DNA of 64,000 nucleotides, taken from contig JAFXCV010000010.1 of NCBI GenBank assembly GCA_017521325.1, positions 1-64,000 of the forward strand, given 5' to 3'. Shown here in pieces: positions 7,752-16,660 of the stretch (position 1 is the stretch's first letter; every line of letters begins with the position of its first letter). The stretch is from Oscillospiraceae bacterium. GTDB lineage: Bacteria; Bacillota; Clostridia; Oscillospirales; Ruminococcaceae. A program made the position numbers and the translations under genes. The notes under the pieces were generated by a model. It was not told the origin of the DNA, ran no database searches, and saw only the letters and a list, made by a program, of their open reading frames with translations.

Positions 7752-9176
7752 CTATTTGAGCCTTGTATCCACACTGTCTGTGATGCACGCAAATGCACCG
7801 ATCTTTGCAAATTTCGGAAGATTTTCATTGATCTTTTCCACCGCATCCGCTGCATCAAAGCCATATTCCGTATAAAGCGCTGCTTTGATCACGCCATCCT
7901 GTTCATAGACCTTTGCACGGTGAATCTGCGGAAATTCCGCAAGCAGCGTTTCAATCTCATCGGGATACACATTCTCTCCGTTCGACCGCAGGATCATCCT
8001 GCGCTTTCTGCCCATCAGATAGAGCTTACGTCCGACCAGATGTCCGAGATCCCCTGTGCGGAAGAAGCCCTCCTCATCAAATGCCGCCGCTGTTGCGCTC
8101 TCGTTGCGGTAATAACCGCCGAACACATTGCCGCCACGCACCAGAATTTCCCCGACACCGTTTTCATCGGGAGAGTCAATGCGGACGTCCATGTTTTCCA
8201 TTACTGTTCCCACGGACTCGAATTCCTGTGCATCGGTGTACTCACAGCTGATGAGCGACGAGGTTTCCGTCAGACCGTAAGCCTCCAGCAGATTCAACCC
8301 TGCACCCTTCAGAAATGCACGGATTTCGGGTTTCAGATAAGCGCCGCCACTGAACAGATAGCGGACGCAGCTGCCAAGTGCCGCCGCAGGCGGAATATTT
8401 CCCTGCGTGCATGCCGCATACACTCGTTCGAAAATAAGGGGTACGGCGCAGAACACCGTCGGTCTTACCATCTGCAGCTCCTCCATGATTTTCGTGGTAT
8501 CGCTGCACAGATAGATCTGCATGCCGCAGGTGAGAGAGTAGAGGAAATTACAGATGCCCCCGTAGGTGTGGCTCAGCGGCAGGAAGAGGTAATCCCTGTC
8601 CTGCGGCGTAAAGGGTGTGCGCAGGCGCAGGCTCTCCCAGTTTGCATACATATTATCCGTTGAAAGCATGACTGCTTTGGGGATGCCCGTTGTTCCCGAC
8701 GAAAAGATGATCTTGCTGCATGCGTGCGGATTCCTCGGCGTAAGGGGCATTTGCGCATCGAAATTTGCAAGCTCGTCAAACGTCATACAGCGCAGCTGCG
8801 GATTGCGATGACGAAGTTCTGCAATTACGTCCGTCTTTGCATTTGAATACACCACCGCACCTGCATCAAGCAGCTCCACGGCGTTCGAGAGATCCCGCAA
8901 ACCCCATTCCTTCGAAAGCGTACAGCTCACGCCCACATAGCCCATGATGGCAATATCCGCCGCCATGTAGTGATAGGAATTTTCTCCGTAGAGAATGATA
9001 TTCCTGCCGCTAAGCTTCATGCCAAGCAGTGCCGCTGCCATGCGTCTGACATCAGCTGCAAATGTATCGTAGGGTTTCCCCTCAAATGCATCCCCTTTTC
9101 TCTCGAAAATATAAGGATGCCCCTTGAATTTCTGTTCGCCATCGCATAGAATGGCGTGAATGCTATAGTTTTCCAT
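7752..9176 (-). CDS. ANL-superfamily adenylate-forming enzyme (acyl-CoA ligase-like), last gene of the eight-gene operon
   Basis: 474 aa. AMP-binding signature SSGTTGIPKA at 159-168, an AYGLTET motif and the YYRN...FFRTGDLG hinge-region motif identify an acyl-, aryl- or aminoacyl-adenylating enzyme. It activates a carboxylate with ATP. The acceptor (CoA, carrier protein or amine) cannot be read from sequence. The chain ends at SVDTRLK, about where the conserved C-terminal catalytic Lys of the family lies, so the C-terminal lid is at the short limit and may be impaired for the second half-reaction. The start overlaps the previous gene by 14 nt, which implies translational coupling. Confidence 0.85.
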   Translation of the reverse strand: MENYSIHAILCDGEQKFKGHPYIFERKGDAFEGKPYDTFAADVRRMAAALLGMKLSGRNIILYGENSYHYMAADIAIMGYVGVSCTLSKEWGLRDLSNAVELLDAGAVVYSNAKTDVIAELRHRNPQLRCMTFDELANFDAQMPLTPRNPHACSKIIFSSGTTGIPKAVMLSTDNMYANWESLRLRTPFTPQDRDYLFLPLSHTYGGICNFLYSLTCGMQIYLCSDTTKIMEELQMVRPTVFCAVPLIFERVYAACTQGNIPPAAALGSCVRYLFSGGAYLKPEIRAFLKGAGLNLLEAYGLTETSSLISCEYTDAQEFESVGTVMENMDVRIDSPDENGVGEILVRGGNVFGGYYRNESATAAAFDEEGFFRTGDLGHLVGRKLYLMGRKRRMILRSNGENVYPDEIETLLAEFPQIHRAKVYEQDGVIKAALYTEYGFDAADAVEKINENLPKFAKIGAFACITDSVDTRLK

Positions 9177-10614
9177 GTTTCATAGATTCCTTTAGTTTTT
9201 CGTAGTTGATTTTTGTGTGATGCTTGACATCACAGGGGATTTTTTTGATTTCCGCAAACTGCGGTGATGCAATGCCCATCTGTCCGAGAAATGCGCTGAT
9301 CGCCGCTGTATCCGCAGGGGATTTTCCACGTTCCAGCACGACATGGATTCTTCCCTCGTGCTGCAAAACGGCGCATTTAGGAATATCCGGGAACTGCGTA
9401 ATGATTGCCTGTTCGATGCAGTTGCTGTAATGCTTTTCATCCCCGATCATGATGTAATGCCGGTTCTTCCCAAGAAAACAGAGGAGATCACCACGCAGAC
9501 AGGCAACGTCATTCGTATGATGCCACAGCGTCCCCTCGTCGTCCGTTTCCTTCGTGGCAGCATCCTCCACGAGATAGCGCTCAAGCAGCGCATCGCTTGC
9601 AACGAGGATTTCTCCATCCGCTGTAAGTCTGATACGCACACCCTCCACGGGTCTGCCGAGGATGGAAACCTGCTCCGTTTCCAGCATGCGGATGTATTCG
9701 GAAAGCTGCGCCATGGCAATGAGATTGCATTCGGTCGAACCGTAAATCAGACGGCAGTCACATCCCTCAAAAGTGTCCCGAATCTGCTTTGCCTCGTGAT
9801 AATTGAGGATGGCACCGCCGCAGTAGACGGTGCGCAGGTTCGGGAATTGATTTTTCGCCTTCAGACAGAAATCGGGGGATGTGATGAGCATACTCACGGG
9901 AATATCCCGCAGTACCGAGAGCGCACGGTTAAGCTTTCGCTCGTTCCATCTGCCCGTATTCACCTGCGGCATGACCGTGGTAAAGCCGTTGAGGATATTT
10001 GTAAAAACGTAGATATACGATGTAGTCAGCACGGTTTCATGCACATCGGTACGCAGGTTGCGATTGATGAGCATGAGCTGCTGCATCAGGTCACGGTGGC
10101 TTCGCAGAGCGATTTTCGGCTTTCCCGTGGAACCCGTCGTCATCGTCAGAAGTGCAATCGCATCCTCGGAAATGTTCGTCGGTGCGGCATCCGATGCCGT
10201 AAATTTCTCAAAGCGGTCAATGTTGATGATCCTGCGGATCTTTCCGATCTCGCCGAAAAACAGCCGCAGATACCGTGTTTTATCCGAAACCAGTAATAGA
10301 TCGGGTCTGTAATCGGCGAACACGGTACGCAGCTTTTCCTGCTTTGCACGGATGTCCACATACATGACCGAAGCCCCCGTTTTCAGAGCCGCAAGCATGT
10401 AGACGCAAAGCTTGTAGGAGGTCGGGGCAAAGGTCAGGATGCGGTCGCCCTTTTTAACGCCGCAGCTTGCAAAATAGCTGCACATCCTGCCCACGTCCTG
10501 CGAAAGCTCCGAAAAACTGTGAGTTTCCGTATGCCGTCCCACACGACAGATGATTGCTGTGCGGTCGGGATATTCCCGACAGACCGCATCAAATCTGTCA
10601 ACGATCTCACTCAT
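9163..10614 (-). CDS. ANL-superfamily adenylate-forming enzyme, complete
   Basis: 483 aa. P-loop TTGSTGKPK at 159-167, A5-type motif YGSTECN, and a full C-terminal domain ending in DVKHHTKINYEKL, which contains the expected catalytic Lys. This second adenylating enzyme of the operon is clearly diverged from the one downstream, so the two probably activate different acids. The start at 10614 (MSEIV) is chosen because GGAGGGG lies just upstream and the frame before it is not conserved-looking. It overlaps the end of the DUF3419 gene by 8 nt. No carrier-protein gene is present nearby. Confidence 0.88.
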   Translation of the reverse strand: MSEIVDRFDAVCREYPDRTAIICRVGRHTETHSFSELSQDVGRMCSYFASCGVKKGDRILTFAPTSYKLCVYMLAALKTGASVMYVDIRAKQEKLRTVFADYRPDLLLVSDKTRYLRLFFGEIGKIRRIINIDRFEKFTASDAAPTNISEDAIALLTMTTGSTGKPKIALRSHRDLMQQLMLINRNLRTDVHETVLTTSYIYVFTNILNGFTTVMPQVNTGRWNERKLNRALSVLRDIPVSMLITSPDFCLKAKNQFPNLRTVYCGGAILNYHEAKQIRDTFEGCDCRLIYGSTECNLIAMAQLSEYIRMLETEQVSILGRPVEGVRIRLTADGEILVASDALLERYLVEDAATKETDDEGTLWHHTNDVACLRGDLLCFLGKNRHYIMIGDEKHYSNCIEQAIITQFPDIPKCAVLQHEGRIHVVLERGKSPADTAAISAFLGQMGIASPQFAEIKKIPCDVKHHTKINYEKLKESMKHGKL

Positions 10615-11686
10615 GGAAATCACCCCTCCGATACAGCATGAAATCCCGATAGAACCACGAATGATTCCGACGGAAGAGTTCTTCGGAAAGTGCTGCATCA
10701 CGCACAAAATCCGCACCGTCCAGATAACGGCGGTTCTGCATATTCCAGCACGCCGCCCTTGCGCCCTCACACAGCATTTCTGCAAGATGCTGCATGTTCC
10801 GCTGTGCGTCCGATTCGCTCATATACTCGAAAATGTCCGAAAGATTGGCGAAATCCACATTCTGAAGCTGCAGGGAAAGCAGATCTCCCTTTATCAGCGT
10901 GATGCGGTCAATGCGGCTGCGGATGGCAGCAAAATTTTCACGCCGCAGATACAGCGGCAGCGAACGGCGGGTGTAATTCCCCGTGATGATGTAATTGATG
11001 TAGGGATTGTCCGCATTGACAGTATTGCGGATGCCGTATTCAAAGCGGCTGCGAATGTCACTTCCGCTTTGTTCTTTTTCCTCGACATGGTCGTAGAAGC
11101 TGCTGTCACGTCCAAGCTGCCCCATGACACGATAGCCGAAATACAGGCGGAACATCGCCCTGAATCGCCCTGTGTCGATGTAGCGGCGGTAGAATCTCCA
11201 CTGCGCCGAAAGTGTATTTGCCCGTGCAAAATGCCCGAACGCTTCGCTGCCTGCGACAAGCGGAATTACAAAGCGTCTGAAAATCCCGAAATAGCGTTCG
11301 AATTTTCCGACATGAATGATTCCTGCATCAATGATTTCGGGATGCGCATCAAAATAGCGCACCGCTTCCTCAGAAAGTGCATGCCGCAATTTTTCATAGA
11401 GTGGTCTGCGGCAGCCCTCCAGAACACCGAGGAGCGTGAGCATTTCCTCATACGATAGGCAGCGGAAACAAGCCATTTTCAGCTCACAGCAGTACAGCTG
11501 CGTGGGATTGAGATCGAACGCATAGATGCGCTTCGGATCGTCCAGAAGGAGCGCAAAGGTGTTATCCCCTGCGGATGCAACGGAAATGCCCGTTTCTCCT
11601 CGTTTTATAGAAAGCGCACGGCGCAGGATGTGCGTATCTTCCCAGCAGTTGGAATATCGGATAAAGGAAAAATCTGCTTTACGCAT
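10607..11686 (-). CDS. DUF3419 / BtaA-like SAM:3-amino-3-carboxypropyl transferase
   Basis: 359 aa. Strong family signature: RYSNCWED at 10-17, a glycine-rich SAM site ASAGDN at 37-42, then AFDLNPTQL at 57-64. BtaA-type members move the 3-amino-3-carboxypropyl group of S-adenosylmethionine onto an acceptor; the known case is diacylglycerol, as the first step of betaine-lipid synthesis. No BtaB-like N-methyltransferase is present, so a betaine lipid is not implied. The start at 11686 has GGAGG 6 nt upstream and overlaps the previous stop by 8 nt. The acceptor here is unknown. Confidence 0.85.
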   Translation of the reverse strand: MRKADFSFIRYSNCWEDTHILRRALSIKRGETGISVASAGDNTFALLLDDPKRIYAFDLNPTQLYCCELKMACFRCLSYEEMLTLLGVLEGCRRPLYEKLRHALSEEAVRYFDAHPEIIDAGIIHVGKFERYFGIFRRFVIPLVAGSEAFGHFARANTLSAQWRFYRRYIDTGRFRAMFRLYFGYRVMGQLGRDSSFYDHVEEKEQSGSDIRSRFEYGIRNTVNADNPYINYIITGNYTRRSLPLYLRRENFAAIRSRIDRITLIKGDLLSLQLQNVDFANLSDIFEYMSESDAQRNMQHLAEMLCEGARAACWNMQNRRYLDGADFVRDAALSEELFRRNHSWFYRDFMLYRRGDFHE

Positions 11687-14210
11687 CGCCATCCTCCAGC
11701 ACCTCCACAGTTCCCTTGACGCCGTCCACACGCACTTTCATTCCGTCCTTGACGACCGTGGTCAGCCCACGGATGCCTGCCACAAGCGTGATGCCCATTT
11801 CCCTTGCAACGACTGCCGAATGCGACAGCACGCTGCCACGTTCGATGATGATCGCCTTTGCCATCGGGAACAGCACTGTCCAGCCGGGATCGGTGCGCTT
11901 TGCCATCAGAATGTAGCCCTCCACATCCGCACCGGTGGGATCCTCCACCAGCTTGACAATGCCCGTTACGACCTGTCCGCCGCCTGCAACACCATGCAGG
12001 ATGTCATCGCCCGAAACCTCCTGTCTGGAGTAGATGGGCACCATGTTTTCCGAAGAAACCTCCCCATAAAAATACATTCTCTCATGGATGGGACGGGTTT
12101 TGTTTTCGGTATATTCCGCTTTACGCTGCGCAATTCTGCTGCGCAGAATTTCCGACGGCTCGCCATTTCCCTGCACGAGTGCCGTGATTTCGTCCTTTTC
12201 GAGAAAGAACACATCACGGAACTGCTCCAGAATGCCCTCGGCTGCGAGATTTTTTCCGATGCGCAGGTAAATATTGCGCACGATCGAATAGATATAGGTG
12301 CGCCGCAGACGCAGGGATTCCCTGTTGCGGATGAAATACTTCGTGACCTTCAGAAGCACACGGATCAGCGGACGTTTGATGCCGAAGTGCGACAGAAGCT
12401 GCTTTTCTGCATTGCTGTCAGCCTCGCCCCCGCATTCGGGAAGCGAATCACAGCGCAGGTAACCACGGATGGTGTCAAGCAGGAATGCGGGATCCTCAAA
12501 CAGCGTGACGGTTTCAAGCTTCAGCTCCTCCATCGTTCTTGCACCATAGCAATAGATATAGTCCGCTATCCTGTGGAATACGGGTTCCTCCCCGTCAAGC
12601 CGTTTCATGATCGTTTCATTATCGGATGCAAACAGCTCGGTAAGCGCAGGATCGCTTTTGATTTCTGCAACAATGCGCAGCAGGGCTGCACTCTGCTCGG
12701 CACTTTCCACATTTCCCTGACGGCTGATGACGCTGCTGATCAGCCCCTCGTAATTGTCAATGCCCTGATTTCTGAGCTGCTCGGTGAGCATTCCATAGAA
12801 AATCATCGCCCCCATATCATTTGCAATGGGTGTGATGAAATCATCCAGAATCTCACGCTCAAGGGTATCGTAAATTTCCAGAAGCTCCGGATTTGCAAGT
12901 CCCTCAAAATCACTGCCGTAATAGGGCTTTGTCACCTCATTGAAACGCTCAATGAAACGGCGGCTGTCCTTCTTCATGCGCAGCATCTTGCGGATAAAGC
13001 TTGCGTAAATGCGCACAAGCCTTGTCTTTGCGCCCATTTCCGACTCATGCATGGTGGTTTTGACGCCCATCATGTTTTCCATATACTGCTTGTTTTTCTG
13101 ATAGCCGGGATACAGGGCAGTCATTTTGTACCAGCTGTTGAGACGGTAGTAGATCTTGTTTTCATAGCAATGCAGCATGTTGTCAAGGTCATCACCGATG
13201 GAGGCAATCGCCTCCTCGCTGACAAAAAAACTTCGCAGTGTCTGTCGGTAGATCTTCGCATAGACCTCCCTTGCAAAGGTGAAGGTCAGGGGCGTTGTCA
13301 CGCCCGAATAACTCTCGATGATGTTGGAATTATCCAGCACCGTCAAAAATGCATCCTTGTCAATATGGCTGTAATTCGTAATCAGACGGCACTGAAGGAT
13401 GTACACCTCTCCATCCTTCAGACAGAATTCAATATCCTGTCCCCTGCGTGGCAGGAAGCCTTTTTCAATCTTCCGTGCAGCTTCGAACAGCTGCATCACC
13501 TGTGCATCGGGGAGGGTTACGTTTGCTTCGTGTCGGCTGACGATCTCCCCCGTGCAGTCCACGATATAGTCGCTGCTGTCGGAATCTCCCGAAACCAGTG
13601 CTTCGCCAAGCCCCTCCACAACGCTGATGCGCATTTCATCGGGATTGTTGGTGGCAGGATCGGTCGTGAAGATGACACCCGAATACTCCGCCTGCACCAT
13701 CTCCTGCACGATCACCGCAACACAGATATCGGGCGTAATCAGCCCGTTGTTTCTGCGGTATTCCATAATTCTTTCCGAAAAGCAGGAGCGATAGCAGCTT
13801 CTCACGCAGTCAAGCACTTCGGCAATGCCGCTGACATTCAGAAAGCTCTCCAGCATGCCTGCAAAGGAATGCTTCTCGCCGTCCTCATCCGCTGCGCTTG
13901 AACGCACGGAAAGCATTGCGCCCTCACCGAACAGGGCATTCATTCGTTCGGCAATGCGTGCAACTGCCGCATCGGGAAATACAGCGTTGTCAATGAGATT
14001 CAGAATTGCAAGGCGGTTTTCCTCGCTGTAGTCACACAGAAGCCGGCGGTATTCCGTCCGTGCTTCTCCGAGAAATTCCCAAAAAAGCTGCGACGGCAGC
14101 ACCAGAAACTGCGGCACATTCATGCCCATGGCACAAAGGCGTTCGAGATGAAACGCCTTGCCGCCGATTTCCGCCACTTCCGTGGCTGTATTTTCATAGA
14201 TGGAGTTCAT
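11679..14210 (-). CDS. rifampicin-phosphotransferase-like PEP/pyruvate-binding-domain enzyme
   Basis: 843 aa. The N-terminal ATP-grasp-type nucleotide-binding domain is shared with PEP synthase and PPDK (SVRSSAADEDG at 101-111, R103). The phosphohistidine swivel domain is at the C-terminus (GSVLSHSAVVARE, H797). PEP synthase and PPDK carry the swivel in the middle and a PEP-binding TIM barrel at the end; neither is seen here. The order ATP domain, large central region, terminal His domain matches rifampicin phosphotransferase, which transfers the ATP beta-phosphate to a small molecule through the histidine. The central region (about 330-720) probably binds the operon's own substrate. Its start shares an ATGA overlap with the upstream gene. 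Mechanism class is fairly sure; substrate is unknown. Confidence 0.85.
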   Translation of the reverse strand: MNSIYENTATEVAEIGGKAFHLERLCAMGMNVPQFLVLPSQLFWEFLGEARTEYRRLLCDYSEENRLAILNLIDNAVFPDAAVARIAERMNALFGEGAMLSVRSSAADEDGEKHSFAGMLESFLNVSGIAEVLDCVRSCYRSCFSERIMEYRRNNGLITPDICVAVIVQEMVQAEYSGVIFTTDPATNNPDEMRISVVEGLGEALVSGDSDSSDYIVDCTGEIVSRHEANVTLPDAQVMQLFEAARKIEKGFLPRRGQDIEFCLKDGEVYILQCRLITNYSHIDKDAFLTVLDNSNIIESYSGVTTPLTFTFAREVYAKIYRQTLRSFFVSEEAIASIGDDLDNMLHCYENKIYYRLNSWYKMTALYPGYQKNKQYMENMMGVKTTMHESEMGAKTRLVRIYASFIRKMLRMKKDSRRFIERFNEVTKPYYGSDFEGLANPELLEIYDTLEREILDDFITPIANDMGAMIFYGMLTEQLRNQGIDNYEGLISSVISRQGNVESAEQSAALLRIVAEIKSDPALTELFASDNETIMKRLDGEEPVFHRIADYIYCYGARTMEELKLETVTLFEDPAFLLDTIRGYLRCDSLPECGGEADSNAEKQLLSHFGIKRPLIRVLLKVTKYFIRNRESLRLRRTYIYSIVRNIYLRIGKNLAAEGILEQFRDVFFLEKDEITALVQGNGEPSEILRSRIAQRKAEYTENKTRPIHERMYFYGEVSSENMVPIYSRQEVSGDDILHGVAGGGQVVTGIVKLVEDPTGADVEGYILMAKRTDPGWTVLFPMAKAIIIERGSVLSHSAVVAREMGITLVAGIRGLTTVVKDGMKVRVDGVKGTVEVLEDGDA

Positions 14211-14707
14211 TTACGCTTCCTCCTTTTCAGCATGTGGAAGATCACCGAAGCTGCGCCGCATCCGAGCAGTACCATGATCTGCATCACGCCGATGTTAACG
14301 CCTTCAAGGCAGAAAAAATACAAAAATGCAAGCATCAGACAAAATGTCTTAAGCAGCGGCAGCTTCTGCATGAGCAGAAAAAATCCTACTGCCGCAAGGC
14401 TGAAAAAGCCTTTGGCGCCGTAGAACAAAAGATTCAGACTGATAAAGCAGACGGCTGCAAGCAGAATCAGCATAAGCAAGCCCTGTTTTGACAGGTACTG
14501 CGTTTTTGTTCCTGCATCCTTTTCAAAATCGGCATGGTCATCAAGCCCTCGCAGCAGCAGGAGAATGCACAGCACCATCGGCAAAAGCCGCAGAAATACG
14601 GCGGATCCTCCGCCTGCGCACAACGCAAAAACAAGGGAAATAACCGCCGCTGCAAGGCAATAGAGCGGCAGCATCCCTTTTCTGAACAGATATTTTAAAG
14701 CTTTCAT
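14207..14707 (-). CDS. small polytopic membrane protein resembling the N-terminal half of a UbiA prenyltransferase
   Basis: 166 aa, about five hydrophobic segments (13-32, 36-53, 75-95, 99-115, 118-153) and a basic tail KRRKRK. Between segments 2 and 3 it has DDHADFEKD (56-64), which fits the first Asp-rich motif of UbiA enzymes (NDxxDxxxD) in the expected loop. The following layout, including the LPLL stretch after the fourth segment, also fits. UbiA proteins are usually about 290 aa with a second Asp motif, which is absent. ATGA overlaps at both ends argue that the short length is real, not a frameshift. The UbiA link is inferred from motif and topology only. Confidence 0.55.
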   Translation of the reverse strand: MKALKYLFRKGMLPLYCLAAAVISLVFALCAGGGSAVFLRLLPMVLCILLLLRGLDDHADFEKDAGTKTQYLSKQGLLMLILLAAVCFISLNLLFYGAKGFFSLAAVGFFLLMQKLPLLKTFCLMLAFLYFFCLEGVNIGVMQIMVLLGCGAASVIFHMLKRRKRK

Positions 14708-15765
14708 TTCTTTACAAACCTTTTGTAGATGCCTGCCTTAAGCAGGATGGGAGCAGCCTTCAGTCCCACCGTATCGCACAGGAATTTCAGTTCCTCCTGC
14801 GGCTTTTCCGCATAATGCGCTGCCTGTACAAGGCGCATACCCTCCTCACGGGTAAGCTTTCCGCTGCGCACCAGCACGCTCACCTCGGGCAGACAATGCG
14901 GTCTGCCCTCGGCACACTGGTAGATATAATGCGCTGCGTTATGCACAAGGCAGTCGTAGTGGTCATACTTTTCATCCGTGACCCAGCCCGTATTTTCACG
15001 CAGAAACCTTACAATACTCTGCTCATCATATGGGTGATACAAAAAATAAGGGACGAATTCACGGAAATCCCCCTCAGCAATCCCCTGATAGAGCATTCCC
15101 TTCACATCTTGAAGCAGCGTGCTGTCCATGCGTTCTTCAATGGATGCAAGCAGCTGCGCATACAGCGCATTCACATCGACCTCGTCCACAGGCTTCAGCC
15201 CTGCGTCAACGAGGGGCGTGAACACATCATCCCCATAATAACGGAGCATCTGCTGCGGACTTCTGCCGTGGATGCACAGCCCGGCGTTGATGCGTGTGGT
15301 ATAGTTGATCATCGCCGCATAGCCAAGATAGGAACAGGCAACACAGGGGGTAAGCCAGTGCTGCATGGAATAACGGAAAAAGCGTCTGAGCAGTGCGGGA
15401 TCAAATTCGATATATTCATGCTCCACGCCGAATTCCTGCACGAGTCTGTCTACATTTTTTCTTGCATCCTCGCTGAAAAATCCGTTGAGCATCGTGAAAG
15501 TCTTCACCTTCAGTCCATAGCGTCTGACAAGCTCATGCAGCACGAACACGCTGTCCTTGCCGCCGGAAATCCCCAGTGCTGCGTCATAAGTGTATTTTCC
15601 CCGAACCCGTTCAATGCGTTCGCAAAATAGCTTCTGAAGATGTTCCCGATCGGAAAGCTGTGATTCAATGCGCTCATAGCTTTTGCAGTAACCGCACACC
15701 CCGTTTTCATCAAGCTTCATCCGTCTGACCGTGCCGTCATTCAGACAGCGTGTACATTTCTTCAT
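14704..15765 (-). CDS. PP-loop ATP-pyrophosphatase, N-acetyl sugar amidotransferase (WbpG/PseA)-like
   Basis: 353 aa. N-terminal zinc-ribbon CxxC pairs (C4/C7 and C24/C27, the second in ENGVCGYC), then the PP-loop SGGKDS at 67-72 and downstream PCVAC and SPQQML motifs. Relatives adenylate a carbonyl and replace it with nitrogen (acetamidino-sugar synthesis) or sulfur. The usual partners (a HisH-like glutaminase and HisF-like protein) are absent, so its nitrogen or sulfur donor is unclear. ATG at 15765 has AAGGAG 7 nt upstream and starts 1 nt after the previous stop. Confidence 0.75.
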   Translation of the reverse strand: MKKCTRCLNDGTVRRMKLDENGVCGYCKSYERIESQLSDREHLQKLFCERIERVRGKYTYDAALGISGGKDSVFVLHELVRRYGLKVKTFTMLNGFFSEDARKNVDRLVQEFGVEHEYIEFDPALLRRFFRYSMQHWLTPCVACSYLGYAAMINYTTRINAGLCIHGRSPQQMLRYYGDDVFTPLVDAGLKPVDEVDVNALYAQLLASIEERMDSTLLQDVKGMLYQGIAEGDFREFVPYFLYHPYDEQSIVRFLRENTGWVTDEKYDHYDCLVHNAAHYIYQCAEGRPHCLPEVSVLVRSGKLTREEGMRLVQAAHYAEKPQEELKFLCDTVGLKAAPILLKAGIYKRFVKK

Positions 15766-15766
15766 C

Positions 15767-16645
15767 TCACAGCTCCTTGGTAAACACGGCGTAGCGTTTT
15801 TCGTTCGATTCGATCTCTTTCTCAAATCGTCTGAAAATATCCTTCTGTTCGCACTGGAAATGGTACATCATATCCCGATAGCCCTTGTCAAGCACATATT
15901 TGCAGCCCAGATACAGCAGCGCCGTATACAGCTTGTGTTTCTGATAATCCGTTCTGACGGCACTGGTTTTTGATACAAAACAGTCCCCATAGGGGCTGTC
16001 ATAGCCCATGACATAACCGATAGGCTCATCACCATGAAATGCCACAAACATCGCAAGCTTGAGTCCCTTTGTCCAGCTCAGATAGAGCTTGTCAAAGCAT
16101 TCCTTGGGAATGTCGCAGTACAGATAGCTGCCACGGAATGCCTCCTGCGAAATTGCAAACACCGCATCCGCCATTGCATAGGCTTCCTTTCCCTCATAAA
16201 GGCGGAACGTAAAGCCCTCCCGGAGCTTCTGCTTGTAGAGCTGCTCCCCCACATGAAAGAGGGGATTGTCAATATCAATGCACGCACTGCGGTAGGTGTA
16301 CAGTTCCCGATAGCCCAGTGCTTTGACAAAATCCACATAATACGGGGGATTGGTGCAGTCGGGGAAGAGTTTTGTTTCATAATTGCTGATCGCCCAGCGG
16401 TAGGTCATCCACGAGCAGTAGTTGACAGGTCCCACGAGCGTATCATATCCAAGTTCCTTGGCACGGCGTTCCATTGCCGAAAACAGCGCACGGGCATCGT
16501 CAAGTGATTCGGAAAGCTCTGTAAATCCGAACAGGCACTTGTGATCCTCCATCTTTTTGTTGATGATCAGATATGCGCTGCAGCCGCCCTCCGAGAATTT
16601 TTCATAGTAGTCTGCAAGTGATAAAATTTCCAGTTCCTGATGCAT
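15767..16645 (-). CDS. GNAT-like acyltransferase
   Basis: 292 aa, soluble. The first part contains VGPVNYCSWMTYR (about 96-108) and PPYYVDF, and the second half has an acetyltransferase-like core (FVAFHGDEPIGYVMGY, then a late KLYTALLYLG helix). This resembles large GNAT/FemAB-like N-acyltransferases. It probably acylates an amino group, but the donor (acyl-CoA, aminoacyl-tRNA or acyl carrier) is not evident. RBS AGAAGGATT precedes the ATG; 15 nt separate it from the upstream kinase gene. Confidence 0.65.
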   Translation of the reverse strand: MHQELEILSLADYYEKFSEGGCSAYLIINKKMEDHKCLFGFTELSESLDDARALFSAMERRAKELGYDTLVGPVNYCSWMTYRWAISNYETKLFPDCTNPPYYVDFVKALGYRELYTYRSACIDIDNPLFHVGEQLYKQKLREGFTFRLYEGKEAYAMADAVFAISQEAFRGSYLYCDIPKECFDKLYLSWTKGLKLAMFVAFHGDEPIGYVMGYDSPYGDCFVSKTSAVRTDYQKHKLYTALLYLGCKYVLDKGYRDMMYHFQCEQKDIFRRFEKEIESNEKRYAVFTKEL

Positions 16646-16660
16646 AATCCTTCTCTTTTC

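Noticed and set aside
11679..14210. Phosphoenolpyruvate synthase or pyruvate phosphate dikinase
   Set aside because: The swivel His is at the extreme C-terminus and the PEP-binding barrel is missing.
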